Below, piece by piece: positions 34,785 through 43,516 of a stretch of 64,000 nucleotides of DNA; position 1 is the first letter of the stretch; each line of letters starts with the position of its first letter. The stretch is from Mycolicibacterium sp. CBMA 234 (lineage in GTDB: Bacteria > Actinomycetota > Actinomycetes > Mycobacteriales > Mycobacteriaceae). The stretch spans positions 152,147 through 216,146 of the forward strand of contig NZ_MPKW01000020.1 in assembly GCF_009729415.1 (NCBI RefSeq), given 5' to 3'. Both the position numbers and the translations under genes were made by a program. The notes beneath the pieces are model-generated. The model did no database searches and had not been told where the DNA came from. It saw only the letters and a program-made list of their open reading frames with translations.

Positions 34785-34832
34785 TTGACGGCGCATGCCG
34801 TCGGTCTGCAACACCATGTTTTAGGGGCAGTG

Positions 34833-36242
34833 ATGGCTGAGCGTGAGACGGAGTCCGCCTCCTGGGGAACGCCTCGGGAGATGAATGAACTCGAAGCCAC
34901 GATGTGGCGGGCCGGAAAACACCCGGAGAGCTCGACGCAGGGCGCGGTGATGGAGGTGTTCGACGGCACCCCGGATTGGTCGGATGTCCGTCAGCTCCAC
35001 GTCGATGGACTGCAGACCTATACGCGATTCCGTCAGCGCGTTGTGGAGCCGGCACTTCCGGTTGGCCCGCCGGCCTGGGTCGACGACGAGGATTTTGATC
35101 TCGACAATCACCTGTCGCGGGTCCGACTGGCGGCGCCGGGCACAACTCGTCAGCTTCTGGACCTGGCGCGTGACTTGGCGATGATCGAGCTGGACCGCAC
35201 CCGGCCACCCTGGACGGCCACGTTCATCGAGGGCCTCGAAGGCGGGGGCTCGGCCTATGTCATCGTCATTCACCACAGCCTGATGGACGGTCACGGCAGT
35301 GTGCAACTGCTGTCGGATCTGCACTCCCGCAGTCGATCCGACGCACCGGGGCAAGCGGAGTTCCGTCGGACCAGCCGTACCGACCCCCTTCGTCTGGCCG
35401 TCGACCAGACGGTGTCAAGAGCATTGGGTGTACCGAAGTTCGCGGGTCGCGCTGTGTCGGGAGCGATCAGCGCGGTGCGTCGTGGGCCATTGGAGGCGGC
35501 GCGCTTCGTCTCTTCGGCAGGGCGGGTTGCCATGCCTCCCGTCAGTGATGCTGCTGAACTCCTCAAAGGCGGCTTTCGCGCCCGGTGGCGGTTCGAGGTC
35601 ATGGACTGCTCGTTGGTCGATTTGAAGGCCGCGGGTAAGGCGGCCGGTGGAACGATCAATGATGCCTATATCGCCGGCATCATCGGCGGCCTGCGGATCT
35701 ACCACGAGAAGCACGGTAAGGCCATCGGTGACATCACTATCAACATGCCGGTGTCAATGCGCGAGGCCGGTGACCCGCAGGGCGGCAACAAGTTTGTCAC
35801 CGCGTTCCTGCAAGCTCCCTCATCAGTGGCCGATCCCGCGCAACGGATCGCGCGCCTCCGGGAAATCGTCAGCAAGCACAGTGCAGAGCCGGCGCTGGAC
35901 ATGTTCGGCGTCCTGCTGCCGGTGATGAATCGGGCGCCATCGGCGATCCTGGCTCCGCTGTTCAACAACCTGCAAACCCGCACCGATCTGACCATCAGCA
36001 ACGTCCCGGGGATGAAATCGCAGGTGAAGTTCGCCGGCTCAGCGGTGACCGGAATCTACTACCTGGCTCCTTTGCCAGGCTGCGCCGTCATGTCCGTTCT
36101 GTTCTCGTACAACGGCGTCTGCAATATCGGACTCAACTGTGACGAAGAGCTGTTCGGCACCAGCGGTGAACTCCTGGAGTGTCTACAGGCGGGCATGGAC
36201 GAGGTACTCGACCTCCGACACAATGCCGAGCCGAAGGCATGA
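34833..36242 (+). CDS. WS/DGAT-family acyltransferase
   Basis: The protein has 469 residues, the usual length. The catalytic motif HHSLMDG is at residues 147-153, and a C-terminal PGMKSQVKFAG plus NIGLNCDEELF segment are typical of wax ester synthase/diacylglycerol acyltransferases. These enzymes transfer acyl groups from acyl-CoA to alcohols or diacylglycerol for storage lipid. Start ATG 34833 follows AGGGGCAG. Two palindromes precede it. It is convergent with the CoA ligase gene across a 480-bp gap. Confidence 0.92.
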   Translation: MAERETESASWGTPREMNELEATMWRAGKHPESSTQGAVMEVFDGTPDWSDVRQLHVDGLQTYTRFRQRVVEPALPVGPPAWVDDEDFDLDNHLSRVRLAAPGTTRQLLDLARDLAMIELDRTRPPWTATFIEGLEGGGSAYVIVIHHSLMDGHGSVQLLSDLHSRSRSDAPGQAEFRRTSRTDPLRLAVDQTVSRALGVPKFAGRAVSGAISAVRRGPLEAARFVSSAGRVAMPPVSDAAELLKGGFRARWRFEVMDCSLVDLKAAGKAAGGTINDAYIAGIIGGLRIYHEKHGKAIGDITINMPVSMREAGDPQGGNKFVTAFLQAPSSVADPAQRIARLREIVSKHSAEPALDMFGVLLPVMNRAPSAILAPLFNNLQTRTDLTISNVPGMKSQVKFAGSAVTGIYYLAPLPGCAVMSVLFSYNGVCNIGLNCDEELFGTSGELLECLQAGMDEVLDLRHNAEPKA

Positions 36243-36723
36243 CCGCACTGGACCAGGGCGCGTCGTTGTTCATCTGCTGGCGATCATCGCCGACGACGAC
36301 AACAACGGGGAAGTCTATCTACCGCGTGGGTCCGCCCAGCGGGTCTCAGTGAATTCGAGCCGAGCTGACTCAGAGAAAGTCACGTGCGGGGCAGTGTGAG
36401 GTATCGCCCTGATCGCAGGTGCAGAACTCCGAATGTTGCCGCGCGACACGGATATCAGCAACGCCGTCGGGATCGTTACGTGCACCGGTAACAATCGACA
36501 CCGCTCCGGCGGCCACACTCATCAGCAACTCTATTGGGTTTGCCGCTTGTACGAGCGCAACAGCCTCATGCACTGCAATCAGTCGATTTACCATGCTGAC
36601 CGTCCGGAGCCTTACATTGCTGTGCGTATCACGATTCGTCCGCGGAGACTGTCGCACAATACCGACGTCAGCGTCAATACGGCAAACTGGGCACGTCGAT
36701 CTGACGGGAGAACCGACCAGCGA
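36243..36723. other. Intergenic region, 481 bp, possible gene remnant
   Basis: This convergent gap is less GC-rich than its surroundings. Short frames exist on both strands, for example minus-strand 36370-36594, which encodes about 74 residues with a VALVQAANPIELLMSVAAG stretch and a C-terminal CTCDQGDTSHCP cluster. None has a good ribosome site or a product I recognise. It may be decayed coding sequence. Confidence 0.4.
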
Positions 36724-38250
36724 TCAGCGCGCCTTGCTGAATCTCTCCGGAAGGTCTTGGTACTCCAGGCGAATCGCCCGCTTGTCGAGCTTTCCGCTGG
36801 GCATGCGGGGCAGCGGGTCGGGGCGCAGGACGACGTAGCGCGGCACCTTGTAGTCCGACAGTAGTTTCTCGCAGTGCGCGATCACGGCAGCCTGATCGAG
36901 ACTGTCGTGCCCGGCGGCAGGAGTAATGATGGCGGCCGGCGTCTCGCCCCATCGCTCATCAAGGGCGGAGATGACGGCGACCTCCGCCACACCGTCAAGG
37001 GTGGCGATGGTCTGCTCGAGTTCGACGGGCGAGATGTTGATGCCGCCGGAGATGATCAGGTCTTTGAGTCTGTCTGCGAACGTGATTCGACCCTGCTCGT
37101 CGCTGCGGCCGATGTCGCCGCTGTGCAACCACCCGCCCCGGAACGCTTCGGCCGTGGTAGCCGGGTCGTTCCAGTAGCCCGGCGTCACTCCGGGGCCGCG
37201 CACCACAAGCTCGCCCTGATCGCCAGGTGCAGCCAGTGAACCGTCCTCATTCATTACCCGGACCTCGGTGAAGATGGAACCCGGACCGCACGAGTCGGGA
37301 TGCTCCAGCGCCTCGGATTTGAGGGTCGCGGTGGCGACTCCGCCCGCTTCAGTCATGCCGTAGATCTGCCGCAGCAGGACGCCCTTATCGGCCCAACGGC
37401 GCAGCAGCTCGACGGGGACGGCCGCCCCGCCGATGATCGCCGACTGTAGGGATGTGAGGTCGGCGGTGTCGAATTCTGGCGTGCGGGAAAGTGATTCAAA
37501 GATCACTGGGACGCCGAACAGCGTTTGAACGGCGTACTTCTCGATGAGATTTACCGCGCGTGACGCGTTCAATTCGGGCTCCACGATCAGTGTTCCACCC
37601 AGCACGGTGGTGATCAGCACGCCGTACACGAGGCCGGGGGTGAAGGCCAGCGGCAGCACCAGGAGTGAGACCGCTCCGGGGCGGAACCCCTCTTCGGTGA
37701 GGGTGCGCTCCAACACGATTCCAAGCAGTGTCTGGTTGGTCAGGATGACGCCCTTGGAGAGGCCTGTCGACCCGCTGGTGAAGATGATCGAGATCGGGTC
37801 GTCCGGGGCGGTGTCGATGCGGAAATCATCGGATTCGCCGCGACGCAGCGCGTCGGCGTCATCGAAACCGAGGACCGTGAAGTCGGCGCCGCCGGCGCTG
37901 GCCTCAGCGGCAGCCGCCAACTGTGCGGGCCCGGCGAACAGCATGCTGAGCCCGGCGTCGTCGGCGACCTTCCGGATCTCTGCGGGCTTCAGGCGGGCGT
38001 TGAACGGCACCAGGACTGCACCTGCCTTGATGATCGACAGCGCAATCACCGGCCATTGGATCACGTTGGGGGACATGACCCCGACGCGGTCGCCCGGCTT
38101 GACGCCGTCGGCGGCCAGGCGCCGGGCCAACCGGCTGGACCAGTGCTCGAGTGCGCTGTACGTCAGTTCGGCGTCGCCTACACGGAGTGCTGTCGTGTCG
38201 CCTTTGGTGCGTGCCCACCAACTGAGCGCTGACCCAACGGTTGCGGCCAT
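36724..38250 (-). CDS. Acyl-CoA ligase (class I adenylate-forming enzyme)
   Basis: The protein has 508 residues. Motifs appear in order: FTSGSTGLSKGVI (P-loop, about residue 158), YGMTEAGG, GGWLHSGDIG, DRLKDLIISGGINISP and the C-terminal PSGKLDKRA with the adenylation lysine. AGGAGGAAC precedes the ATG. It activates a carboxylic acid to its CoA thioester. It is the last gene of the minus-strand block starting at 44383; the preceding genes (thiolase-like, DUF35) suggest the acid is a side-chain acid of a larger molecule. Confidence 0.93.
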   Translation of the reverse strand: MAATVGSALSWWARTKGDTTALRVGDAELTYSALEHWSSRLARRLAADGVKPGDRVGVMSPNVIQWPVIALSIIKAGAVLVPFNARLKPAEIRKVADDAGLSMLFAGPAQLAAAAEASAGGADFTVLGFDDADALRRGESDDFRIDTAPDDPISIIFTSGSTGLSKGVILTNQTLLGIVLERTLTEEGFRPGAVSLLVLPLAFTPGLVYGVLITTVLGGTLIVEPELNASRAVNLIEKYAVQTLFGVPVIFESLSRTPEFDTADLTSLQSAIIGGAAVPVELLRRWADKGVLLRQIYGMTEAGGVATATLKSEALEHPDSCGPGSIFTEVRVMNEDGSLAAPGDQGELVVRGPGVTPGYWNDPATTAEAFRGGWLHSGDIGRSDEQGRITFADRLKDLIISGGINISPVELEQTIATLDGVAEVAVISALDERWGETPAAIITPAAGHDSLDQAAVIAHCEKLLSDYKVPRYVVLRPDPLPRMPSGKLDKRAIRLEYQDLPERFSKAR

Positions 38251-38277
38251 GTTCCTCCTGTCTCTGTCGTGGAAGTG

Positions 38278-39444
38278 TCAGACCGTCGCGGGTGAACCGA
38301 AGACGGTGGAGCTGACAAGCGGCGCCATCGGTCCGCCGATCAACAATGAGATATCAGCCCCTGCAACGGGGTTCGGAGAACCGCCCCGAATCTGCCGGAC
38401 TGCCTCGACGACCAGGCCGATACCGTGAACGAAGCCTTCGGCGATGTTGCCTCCGGCGGTGTTGATCGGTAGGGCACCACCGCCGACCGTCAGGTTATCG
38501 ACGGTCATGAACTCCCCGGCGGCCGGTCCCGGTGGGCACAGGCCGTGGTCGATCATGGCAGCCACTGCGGGACCGGTGAAGTTCTCGTAGACCTGCGCGA
38601 CTGCGACGTCAGCGGGGCTGATCTGTGCGCCGCCCCAGAGTCGCTGCACCAGCGCGGGATGAAAACCGGCGCTTGAATAATGCTCTTCGTTCTCGGTGGA
38701 TTCGCTCCATCCGGCCGCGGCGCCCTGCACACCGGCCAAGACCAACGCCGGCGCGCCGCGGTAGTCGCCCGCGCGGTCAGCGCGTACGACTAAAATCGCT
38801 GCGGCGCCGTCATTTTCGCGTGAACAGTCGAACAGGTGCAGTGGCTCGGAGATGGGCCTGCTGCCGTGGTAGCGCTCGTGATCCAGCGGGCTGCCGTAGG
38901 CGACGGCAGCGGGGTTGCTCTGCGCGTGGTGATATCCGGCCAGCGAAACCGCCTCCAGCGCGGACGCGGGCACTCCGTCGACTTCCAGCATTCGCTGGGT
39001 TCGCAGCGCACACACCTGGGCTGGCGCGAGGAGTCCGTGGGCCGAATAGAGATGCCCCAGATGGCCTTTGGCGAAGGCTCGACGCCCGTCGGTCGCTTCG
39101 CTCAGACCGCGGTACACCGCGACGCAATCTGCCTGCCCGCTGTAGACGGCAGCCGCCGCGACGTTGACAGCTGCGGCGACGCCGCCACCGCCACCGCCCC
39201 ACACTTCGGTGGACCAGCGGATTTCGTGTACGCCGAGGGCGGTGCCGATGGCCAAGCCTTCGCTGGAATCGCCTCCATAGGAAACGAATCCGTCCACTGC
39301 GCGTGGATCAGCGCCAGCGTCGTCGCAGGCGCGAAGAATGGCTTGCAGGACGAGCTGTGCCGAAGTCAGTGTGCTGCTGCCGCGCTTGTAATAGTCGGTG
39401 GTGCCGACACCGACAACTGCTGTGGCTCCACGGAATCCGCTCAT
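38278..39444 (-). CDS. Thiolase-fold lipid-transfer protein, Ltp2-like
   Basis: The protein has 388 residues with a thiolase fold (SCP-x type). The usual nucleophilic cysteine position is occupied by a glycine-rich stretch (VWGGGGGGVAAAVN), while the C-terminal glycine/His region (NTAGGNIAEGFVHGIG) and QVYENFTGP remain. This pattern fits Ltp2-type proteins, which act as retro-aldolases in steroid side-chain removal together with a DUF35 domain. The next gene upstream encodes a DUF35 protein and overlaps it by 4 nt, strongly supporting an aldolase pair. The substrate is unknown. Confidence 0.85.
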   Translation of the reverse strand: MSGFRGATAVVGVGTTDYYKRGSSTLTSAQLVLQAILRACDDAGADPRAVDGFVSYGGDSSEGLAIGTALGVHEIRWSTEVWGGGGGGVAAAVNVAAAAVYSGQADCVAVYRGLSEATDGRRAFAKGHLGHLYSAHGLLAPAQVCALRTQRMLEVDGVPASALEAVSLAGYHHAQSNPAAVAYGSPLDHERYHGSRPISEPLHLFDCSRENDGAAAILVVRADRAGDYRGAPALVLAGVQGAAAGWSESTENEEHYSSAGFHPALVQRLWGGAQISPADVAVAQVYENFTGPAVAAMIDHGLCPPGPAAGEFMTVDNLTVGGGALPINTAGGNIAEGFVHGIGLVVEAVRQIRGGSPNPVAGADISLLIGGPMAPLVSSTVFGSPATV

Positions 39445-40172
39445 TTCTCTTGCCCTTCAAGATGCCAGCGTACGAGTGGCCAGTGCTCGGCGTCGGGCGG
39501 CTGCTGAATCTCGCCGCGGACCGGAGCCCCGATGGTCGGTGTCACTCCGTCGGCCTCAGCCAAGACTCCCAGCACGCGTCGGCCCCCTGCTCCGGTCAGC
39601 GCGACGAGCACGACGACGTAGGGCAGGTGGCCTGTGCTTTCCTTGGTGAACGGCTGCCAGGTACGGGTCCATGAGTAGATGGTGCCGCTGGGTTCGACTG
39701 CTTCCCAATGCATGTCGAACGAATGACAGCCGGGGCAGATCGGGCGCGGTGACCAGATCCACTCGCCGCACCCGGCGCAGCGCTGGATCAGCAACTGTCC
39801 GGCGCGCAGACCGTCCCAGTGCGGTTCGTCCAGACCATCGGGCGATGGACCGGTGAGGTCCATCCAAGGGGGCGTGTCGGGAAGGTTGCGGACGCTGAAT
39901 ACGCGCCAGGTGCCGTCGAATCGCACCCAGCGACTGCGTAGTTCGAACCATTCGTCATCCGGCTTGGTATATCGGATGACGGCGTCGTACCGGCCGTCGC
40001 CGACGTCGGTGATGCTGCGGACTGCTGCTGCCTTGAGTCTGGTGGGCACGTCTGCCGATGCGATCAACTGGCCGATCCGGTCGGGCAGGAAGTCGGCGAG
40101 CACCGCGCGATTATCGGCTGCGGCAACGGCTTTGCCGTGTGCTTCGACGGTGTCGGTCAGGTCAGTTGGCAC
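39441..40172 (-). CDS. DUF35 (Zn-ribbon/OB-fold) protein with N-terminal NTF2-like domain
   Basis: The protein has 243 residues. The start is GTG 40172, with GGAGGACA upstream; a frame to 40241 overlaps the next gene. Residues 1-100 look like an NTF2/SnoaL-like domain (DTVEAHGKAVAAADNRAV, RWVRFDGTWRVFSVRN). Residues from about 125 carry a rubredoxin-like ribbon CAGCGEW...CPGC followed by an OB-fold (GTIYSWTRTWQPF, YVVVLVALTG). In ChsH2 the DUF35 domain follows a MaoC-like domain and binds Ltp2; here the fusion partner differs. It probably docks on the 38278-39444 protein. Confidence 0.85.
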   Translation of the reverse strand: MPTDLTDTVEAHGKAVAAADNRAVLADFLPDRIGQLIASADVPTRLKAAAVRSITDVGDGRYDAVIRYTKPDDEWFELRSRWVRFDGTWRVFSVRNLPDTPPWMDLTGPSPDGLDEPHWDGLRAGQLLIQRCAGCGEWIWSPRPICPGCHSFDMHWEAVEPSGTIYSWTRTWQPFTKESTGHLPYVVVLVALTGAGGRRVLGVLAEADGVTPTIGAPVRGEIQQPPDAEHWPLVRWHLEGQEK

Positions 40173-40174
40173 GG

Positions 40175-41059
40175 TCAAGATTGTCCTCCGAGCTGGAAAT
40201 ACGCATCGGTGCGGTCGTGCTGGAACTCCGCGAGCCGGCACGCATTGACCATCGTTGCGTCATTGGAATCGACATGACAGATCAATCCGGTGAAATGTTG
40301 TTCGTGGACCACCGCGGCCGTGCCGGCGAGCAACTGCCGTCGTGTCGATACGGGGGAGTTCGGTGTGATGACCGCCCAGAGTACCGTCGCGCAGTGGCCG
40401 AACTCCTCTGATGTCACCGGTGTGGGGTCCACTGCTGCCACGCCGGTTATGCGGCCGTCCTCGCGCAGCGCGTAGGTCTGAGCCGTCCCGTTGACTGCCG
40501 GTGTCCAGCTCAACTCATCGAGCGCGGATATTCCGATGGGCTCCAGAACCGGTGCTGCGCTGAGGTTCTCGGATGTAGAGCGGATGAGTTTCCATACCCG
40601 CCGGGTGCGGGGGATGAGGAAGCGGTTGCTCAGTCGGCCGGCCGCGGGGTGGTTGCCGCGGGCCCAGGCCGTCACCGACCGGACGCCGGTGCCCGCCCAG
40701 CCTTCGGCCGCCTCGATATCAAGCCCGATGCGCTCGAACAGCAGAGTCATGATCCCGATCGATCGCAGCCGAGGATCGATGACGACGGCTGCTTCCGCGC
40801 TGCCGTCGGCGGCCACATTGAGCCGCAGCAGTCCGGCAATGCACTCCGGCTGGTCTGGTTCTCCCATGACAGTCGCGCGCGGCAGCATCCAGATCACCAG
40901 CTGGCGGACCCGAGGGGTGCCAAGGGTTCGGTATACGTCGGCGAAATCGATGGTGCTGTACTCGGGTTCAGCATCGAACTCCGCGGCACGGCGCAGCATG
41001 TCGGCCAGCTCGTCGGCCTCCGCCGGGGTCAGCTCGGTCCGCCACTCGTACTTGATCAT
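40175..41059 (-). CDS. GNAT-like protein, MshD-like
   Basis: The protein has 294 residues starting at ATG 41059. It opens YEWRTELTPAEADELADMLR, similar to the first residues of mycothiol synthase-type GNAT proteins. Two acetyltransferase-like halves are suggested by AAVVIDPRLRSIGIMTLLFERIG (strand and acetyl-CoA loop of the first half) and LWAVITPNSPVSTRRQLLAGTAAVVHE (second half). The family call is moderate. It is embedded in the oxygenase/aldolase operon, so an acyl-transfer or scaffold role in that pathway is possible. Confidence 0.62.
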   Translation of the reverse strand: MIKYEWRTELTPAEADELADMLRRAAEFDAEPEYSTIDFADVYRTLGTPRVRQLVIWMLPRATVMGEPDQPECIAGLLRLNVAADGSAEAAVVIDPRLRSIGIMTLLFERIGLDIEAAEGWAGTGVRSVTAWARGNHPAAGRLSNRFLIPRTRRVWKLIRSTSENLSAAPVLEPIGISALDELSWTPAVNGTAQTYALREDGRITGVAAVDPTPVTSEEFGHCATVLWAVITPNSPVSTRRQLLAGTAAVVHEQHFTGLICHVDSNDATMVNACRLAEFQHDRTDAYFQLGGQS

Positions 41060-41066
41060 CGGTGGC

Positions 41067-42245
41067 TCACGACGCGGATGCGCCCTCAGCGAGCAGTTTG
41101 CGGGTCTCTCGACGGAAGACCTGATTGGCAACCTCGTTGCGGCCCAACATCATATCGCCGGCGTCGGCACTGGCCATCCCCCGCTGGGAATTGCGGAGTA
41201 GCGGGAAGTCCTCGTTGTGCAGTACGGCCAGCAGGATCTGCCAGTTCTTTTCCCACCGGGCGTCCCAATGTTCGGGGTCCATCCCAGATTTCTCGACGGG
41301 TGGGACCATCAGTCGCTGTTCCATCCGGGACCGGGTGGGGTCCTGCGGATGAGGCCGGAACGTGAGCAGCTGGAAATGGTCGGGCTGGCGAAGCAGAGTG
41401 CTGTTGGGCAGCAGGAAGTGCGTCTCGGTGACATAGGGATCCAGCGAACGATCACCGGGATCCTCTTCGAGCCAGCGGTCGATGGACTTACGTGGTGCGA
41501 TGAACCGGCAGTGCCGGCCGAAGTCCTCGAACGCCATCACGTTGGTGTGGATGATCTTTCCCGCGGTGTTCGGGTGCGCGTACTGGATGTGGTAGCCGTC
41601 CAGGAACGCGTCCTGCATGATCTTCCAGTTGGTGGGCTCGTCGAAGCCCGCCGATTTCACGCATTCCAGCTCGTCCAGGTGGTAGCCGGCCAGGATGGCG
41701 TCGACCTCCGGGCCGAGCCATGCCGCGACGTCGATGGTCTCCTGCGCATTGTCGACCAGCCAGATGAACCCGTGGCGTTCCTCGCACGGCAGCTCGATCA
41801 AGCCCTGCTGCTGACGGTCGATGTCGCCGAATGTGTTGTCCCGGGTGATCATTCGCAGCGAACCGTCGGGATCATAGGACCACCGGTGGTACTGGCAGGA
41901 GAAGAACCGGCAGCGACCCTTCTCGTTCGCCTCCAACAGCGCACCACGGTGCCGGCACAGGTTGACGAATGCCTTGACCCCACCGTTCTTCTGACGCACC
42001 ACAATCACGTTGTTGCGGGGCATTTGCACGGTGAGATAGTCGTAGGCGCTGGCGATTTCGGAACCGTGCGCCACGATGGAGGGCACGCGGCCGAAGATGA
42101 GGTCGCGTTCGGCCTGGGCCAGCACCGGATCGGTGAACTCGTCAGCCGAGAAACCGATGGTGTCGTCGAATTTGTCGGTGGTTTCGTTGCGAAGCAACTC
42201 CAGCGCCCGGCGAATTCGATCTTGGCGGGGGAGCGAGGTTGTCAT
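41067..42245 (-). CDS. Rieske aromatic-ring-hydroxylating-type oxygenase, alpha subunit
   Basis: The protein has 392 residues. The Rieske centre is CRHRGALLEANEKGRC with the second pair in FSCQYHRWSYD (about residues 80-105). The mononuclear iron site is DAFLDGYHIQYAH near residue 205. It uses O2 and electrons to hydroxylate an unactivated or aromatic carbon. The ATG at 42245 lies 4 nt after the P450 stop is reached on the same strand, so they are co-expressed. No beta subunit or dedicated reductase is adjacent; the reductase at 49979 could serve. Confidence 0.92.
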   Translation of the reverse strand: MTTSLPRQDRIRRALELLRNETTDKFDDTIGFSADEFTDPVLAQAERDLIFGRVPSIVAHGSEIASAYDYLTVQMPRNNVIVVRQKNGGVKAFVNLCRHRGALLEANEKGRCRFFSCQYHRWSYDPDGSLRMITRDNTFGDIDRQQQGLIELPCEERHGFIWLVDNAQETIDVAAWLGPEVDAILAGYHLDELECVKSAGFDEPTNWKIMQDAFLDGYHIQYAHPNTAGKIIHTNVMAFEDFGRHCRFIAPRKSIDRWLEEDPGDRSLDPYVTETHFLLPNSTLLRQPDHFQLLTFRPHPQDPTRSRMEQRLMVPPVEKSGMDPEHWDARWEKNWQILLAVLHNEDFPLLRNSQRGMASADAGDMMLGRNEVANQVFRRETRKLLAEGASAS

Positions 42246-42246
42246 A

Positions 42247-43482
42247 TCAATTCTTTTCAGGCGTGAAGGTGATCGGCATTCGCTTGCATCCACGGACCTG
42301 CGTTGCATGGAATTCCGGCCGATCCGAGTCGACGAGCTGATAGTCGGGGATTCGACGGTGCAACTCTTCGAGGGCGATGACCAGTTCGATGCGGCCGAGA
42401 TGCGAGCCGAGGCACCGGTGCGGTCCCGCGCCGAACGACAGATGCCGGTTCGGGTGGCGCTCGATGTCGAGTTCTTCAGGGTTGCCGAATTCCTGTGCGT
42501 CCCAGTTGGCTGCGCACAGCGGCGTGATGAGCTGATCGTCCTTGGCGATCTGCACACCGCCCAGGAGGACATCCCGGGTGGCCCGGCGGCCCGGGATGAC
42601 TGCAGCTTCGATCCGCAGGATCTCTTCGACCGCCTTGGGAATCAACGACGGGTCGGCCAAGATCGCGTCCCGCTGCTGCGGGTTCTTCGTCAGATGTACC
42701 ACCGACCAGGCGAGTGAGCCCTGCACGGTGTGCAGTCCACCCATCAACAGCAGGAAGAACATTCGGAACAGTTCTTCGTCGTTGAGCAGGCGGTTACCGT
42801 CGGGCAGTTCGACCTCGGTGTTGACCAGCGTCGTCGTAACGTCGTCGCCGGTCTTGCCCCGGCGGTCGGCGATGACGGTGCTGAAGTAGCCCGCGACCGT
42901 CAGCGAGGCGGCCATGATGGCCTGCTGGGACTCTTCTTCGGTGCCGCCCGGCTTGCCGAAGAGGATGGCGTCGGTCGCCTCGGAGAACAGCGGGGCGTCT
43001 TCGACGGGCCAGTCCATCAGAGCCAGGAATACCCGCGCGGGCAGTTCGTGTGCGAACGCAGAGATGAACTCTGCTTCACCGTCTGCCGCGAACTTGTCGA
43101 TCAGTTCGTTGACCACCACCCGGATGTCTTCACCCAACTTCTTCATCCGTTGCGGGCTGAACAACGGCTGCAGCACTCGTCGGTACGACGTGTGGTCCGG
43201 CGGGTCGAGTTCGAGCGGGATGAACTTGCCGAAGTCTGCCGGGGTCACCAGGTTGTTGGGGTAGCTCGAGAAGGTCTCGGTATCGGTGAGAACCTCGTGG
43301 ATTTCCTTGTAGTGCGTGACGATCCAGTGGCCACCGTGCGCGGTCGAAAAGACCACAGGCCCTTTGTCTGCCAATTCTGTGATCTTCTCGGGCATTACGT
43401 CGACGGGTACGGCGAGCGTCGGGTCGTAGACGTCGAGGTCCACCACGAGGTCGGCCGGCACCATGTCTGCAGTCGTGGTCAT
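42247..43482 (-). CDS. Cytochrome P450
   Basis: The protein has 411 residues from ATG 43482, which has GGAG upstream; ATG 43497 is an alternative without a ribosome site. The heme loop is FGAGPHRCLGSH with Cys357 as ligand, and the EEILR helix K motif is present. In helix I the usual AGxDT reads GGLHTVQG: the acidic residue of the acid-alcohol pair is His, while Thr is kept. Electron supply may come from the ferredoxin at 44568. It is in an operon between the SDR and the Rieske oxygenase. Confidence 0.94.
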   Translation of the reverse strand: MTTTADMVPADLVVDLDVYDPTLAVPVDVMPEKITELADKGPVVFSTAHGGHWIVTHYKEIHEVLTDTETFSSYPNNLVTPADFGKFIPLELDPPDHTSYRRVLQPLFSPQRMKKLGEDIRVVVNELIDKFAADGEAEFISAFAHELPARVFLALMDWPVEDAPLFSEATDAILFGKPGGTEEESQQAIMAASLTVAGYFSTVIADRRGKTGDDVTTTLVNTEVELPDGNRLLNDEELFRMFFLLLMGGLHTVQGSLAWSVVHLTKNPQQRDAILADPSLIPKAVEEILRIEAAVIPGRRATRDVLLGGVQIAKDDQLITPLCAANWDAQEFGNPEELDIERHPNRHLSFGAGPHRCLGSHLGRIELVIALEELHRRIPDYQLVDSDRPEFHATQVRGCKRMPITFTPEKN

Positions 43483-43516
43483 CTGGCTGTGCTCCATTCG
43501 TACGACGTGGTCATCT

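Noticed and set aside
36433..36864. 143-codon plus-strand frame in and beyond the 36.3-36.7 kb gap
   Set aside because: It extends into the CoA ligase gene on the other strand and has no recognisable protein features.
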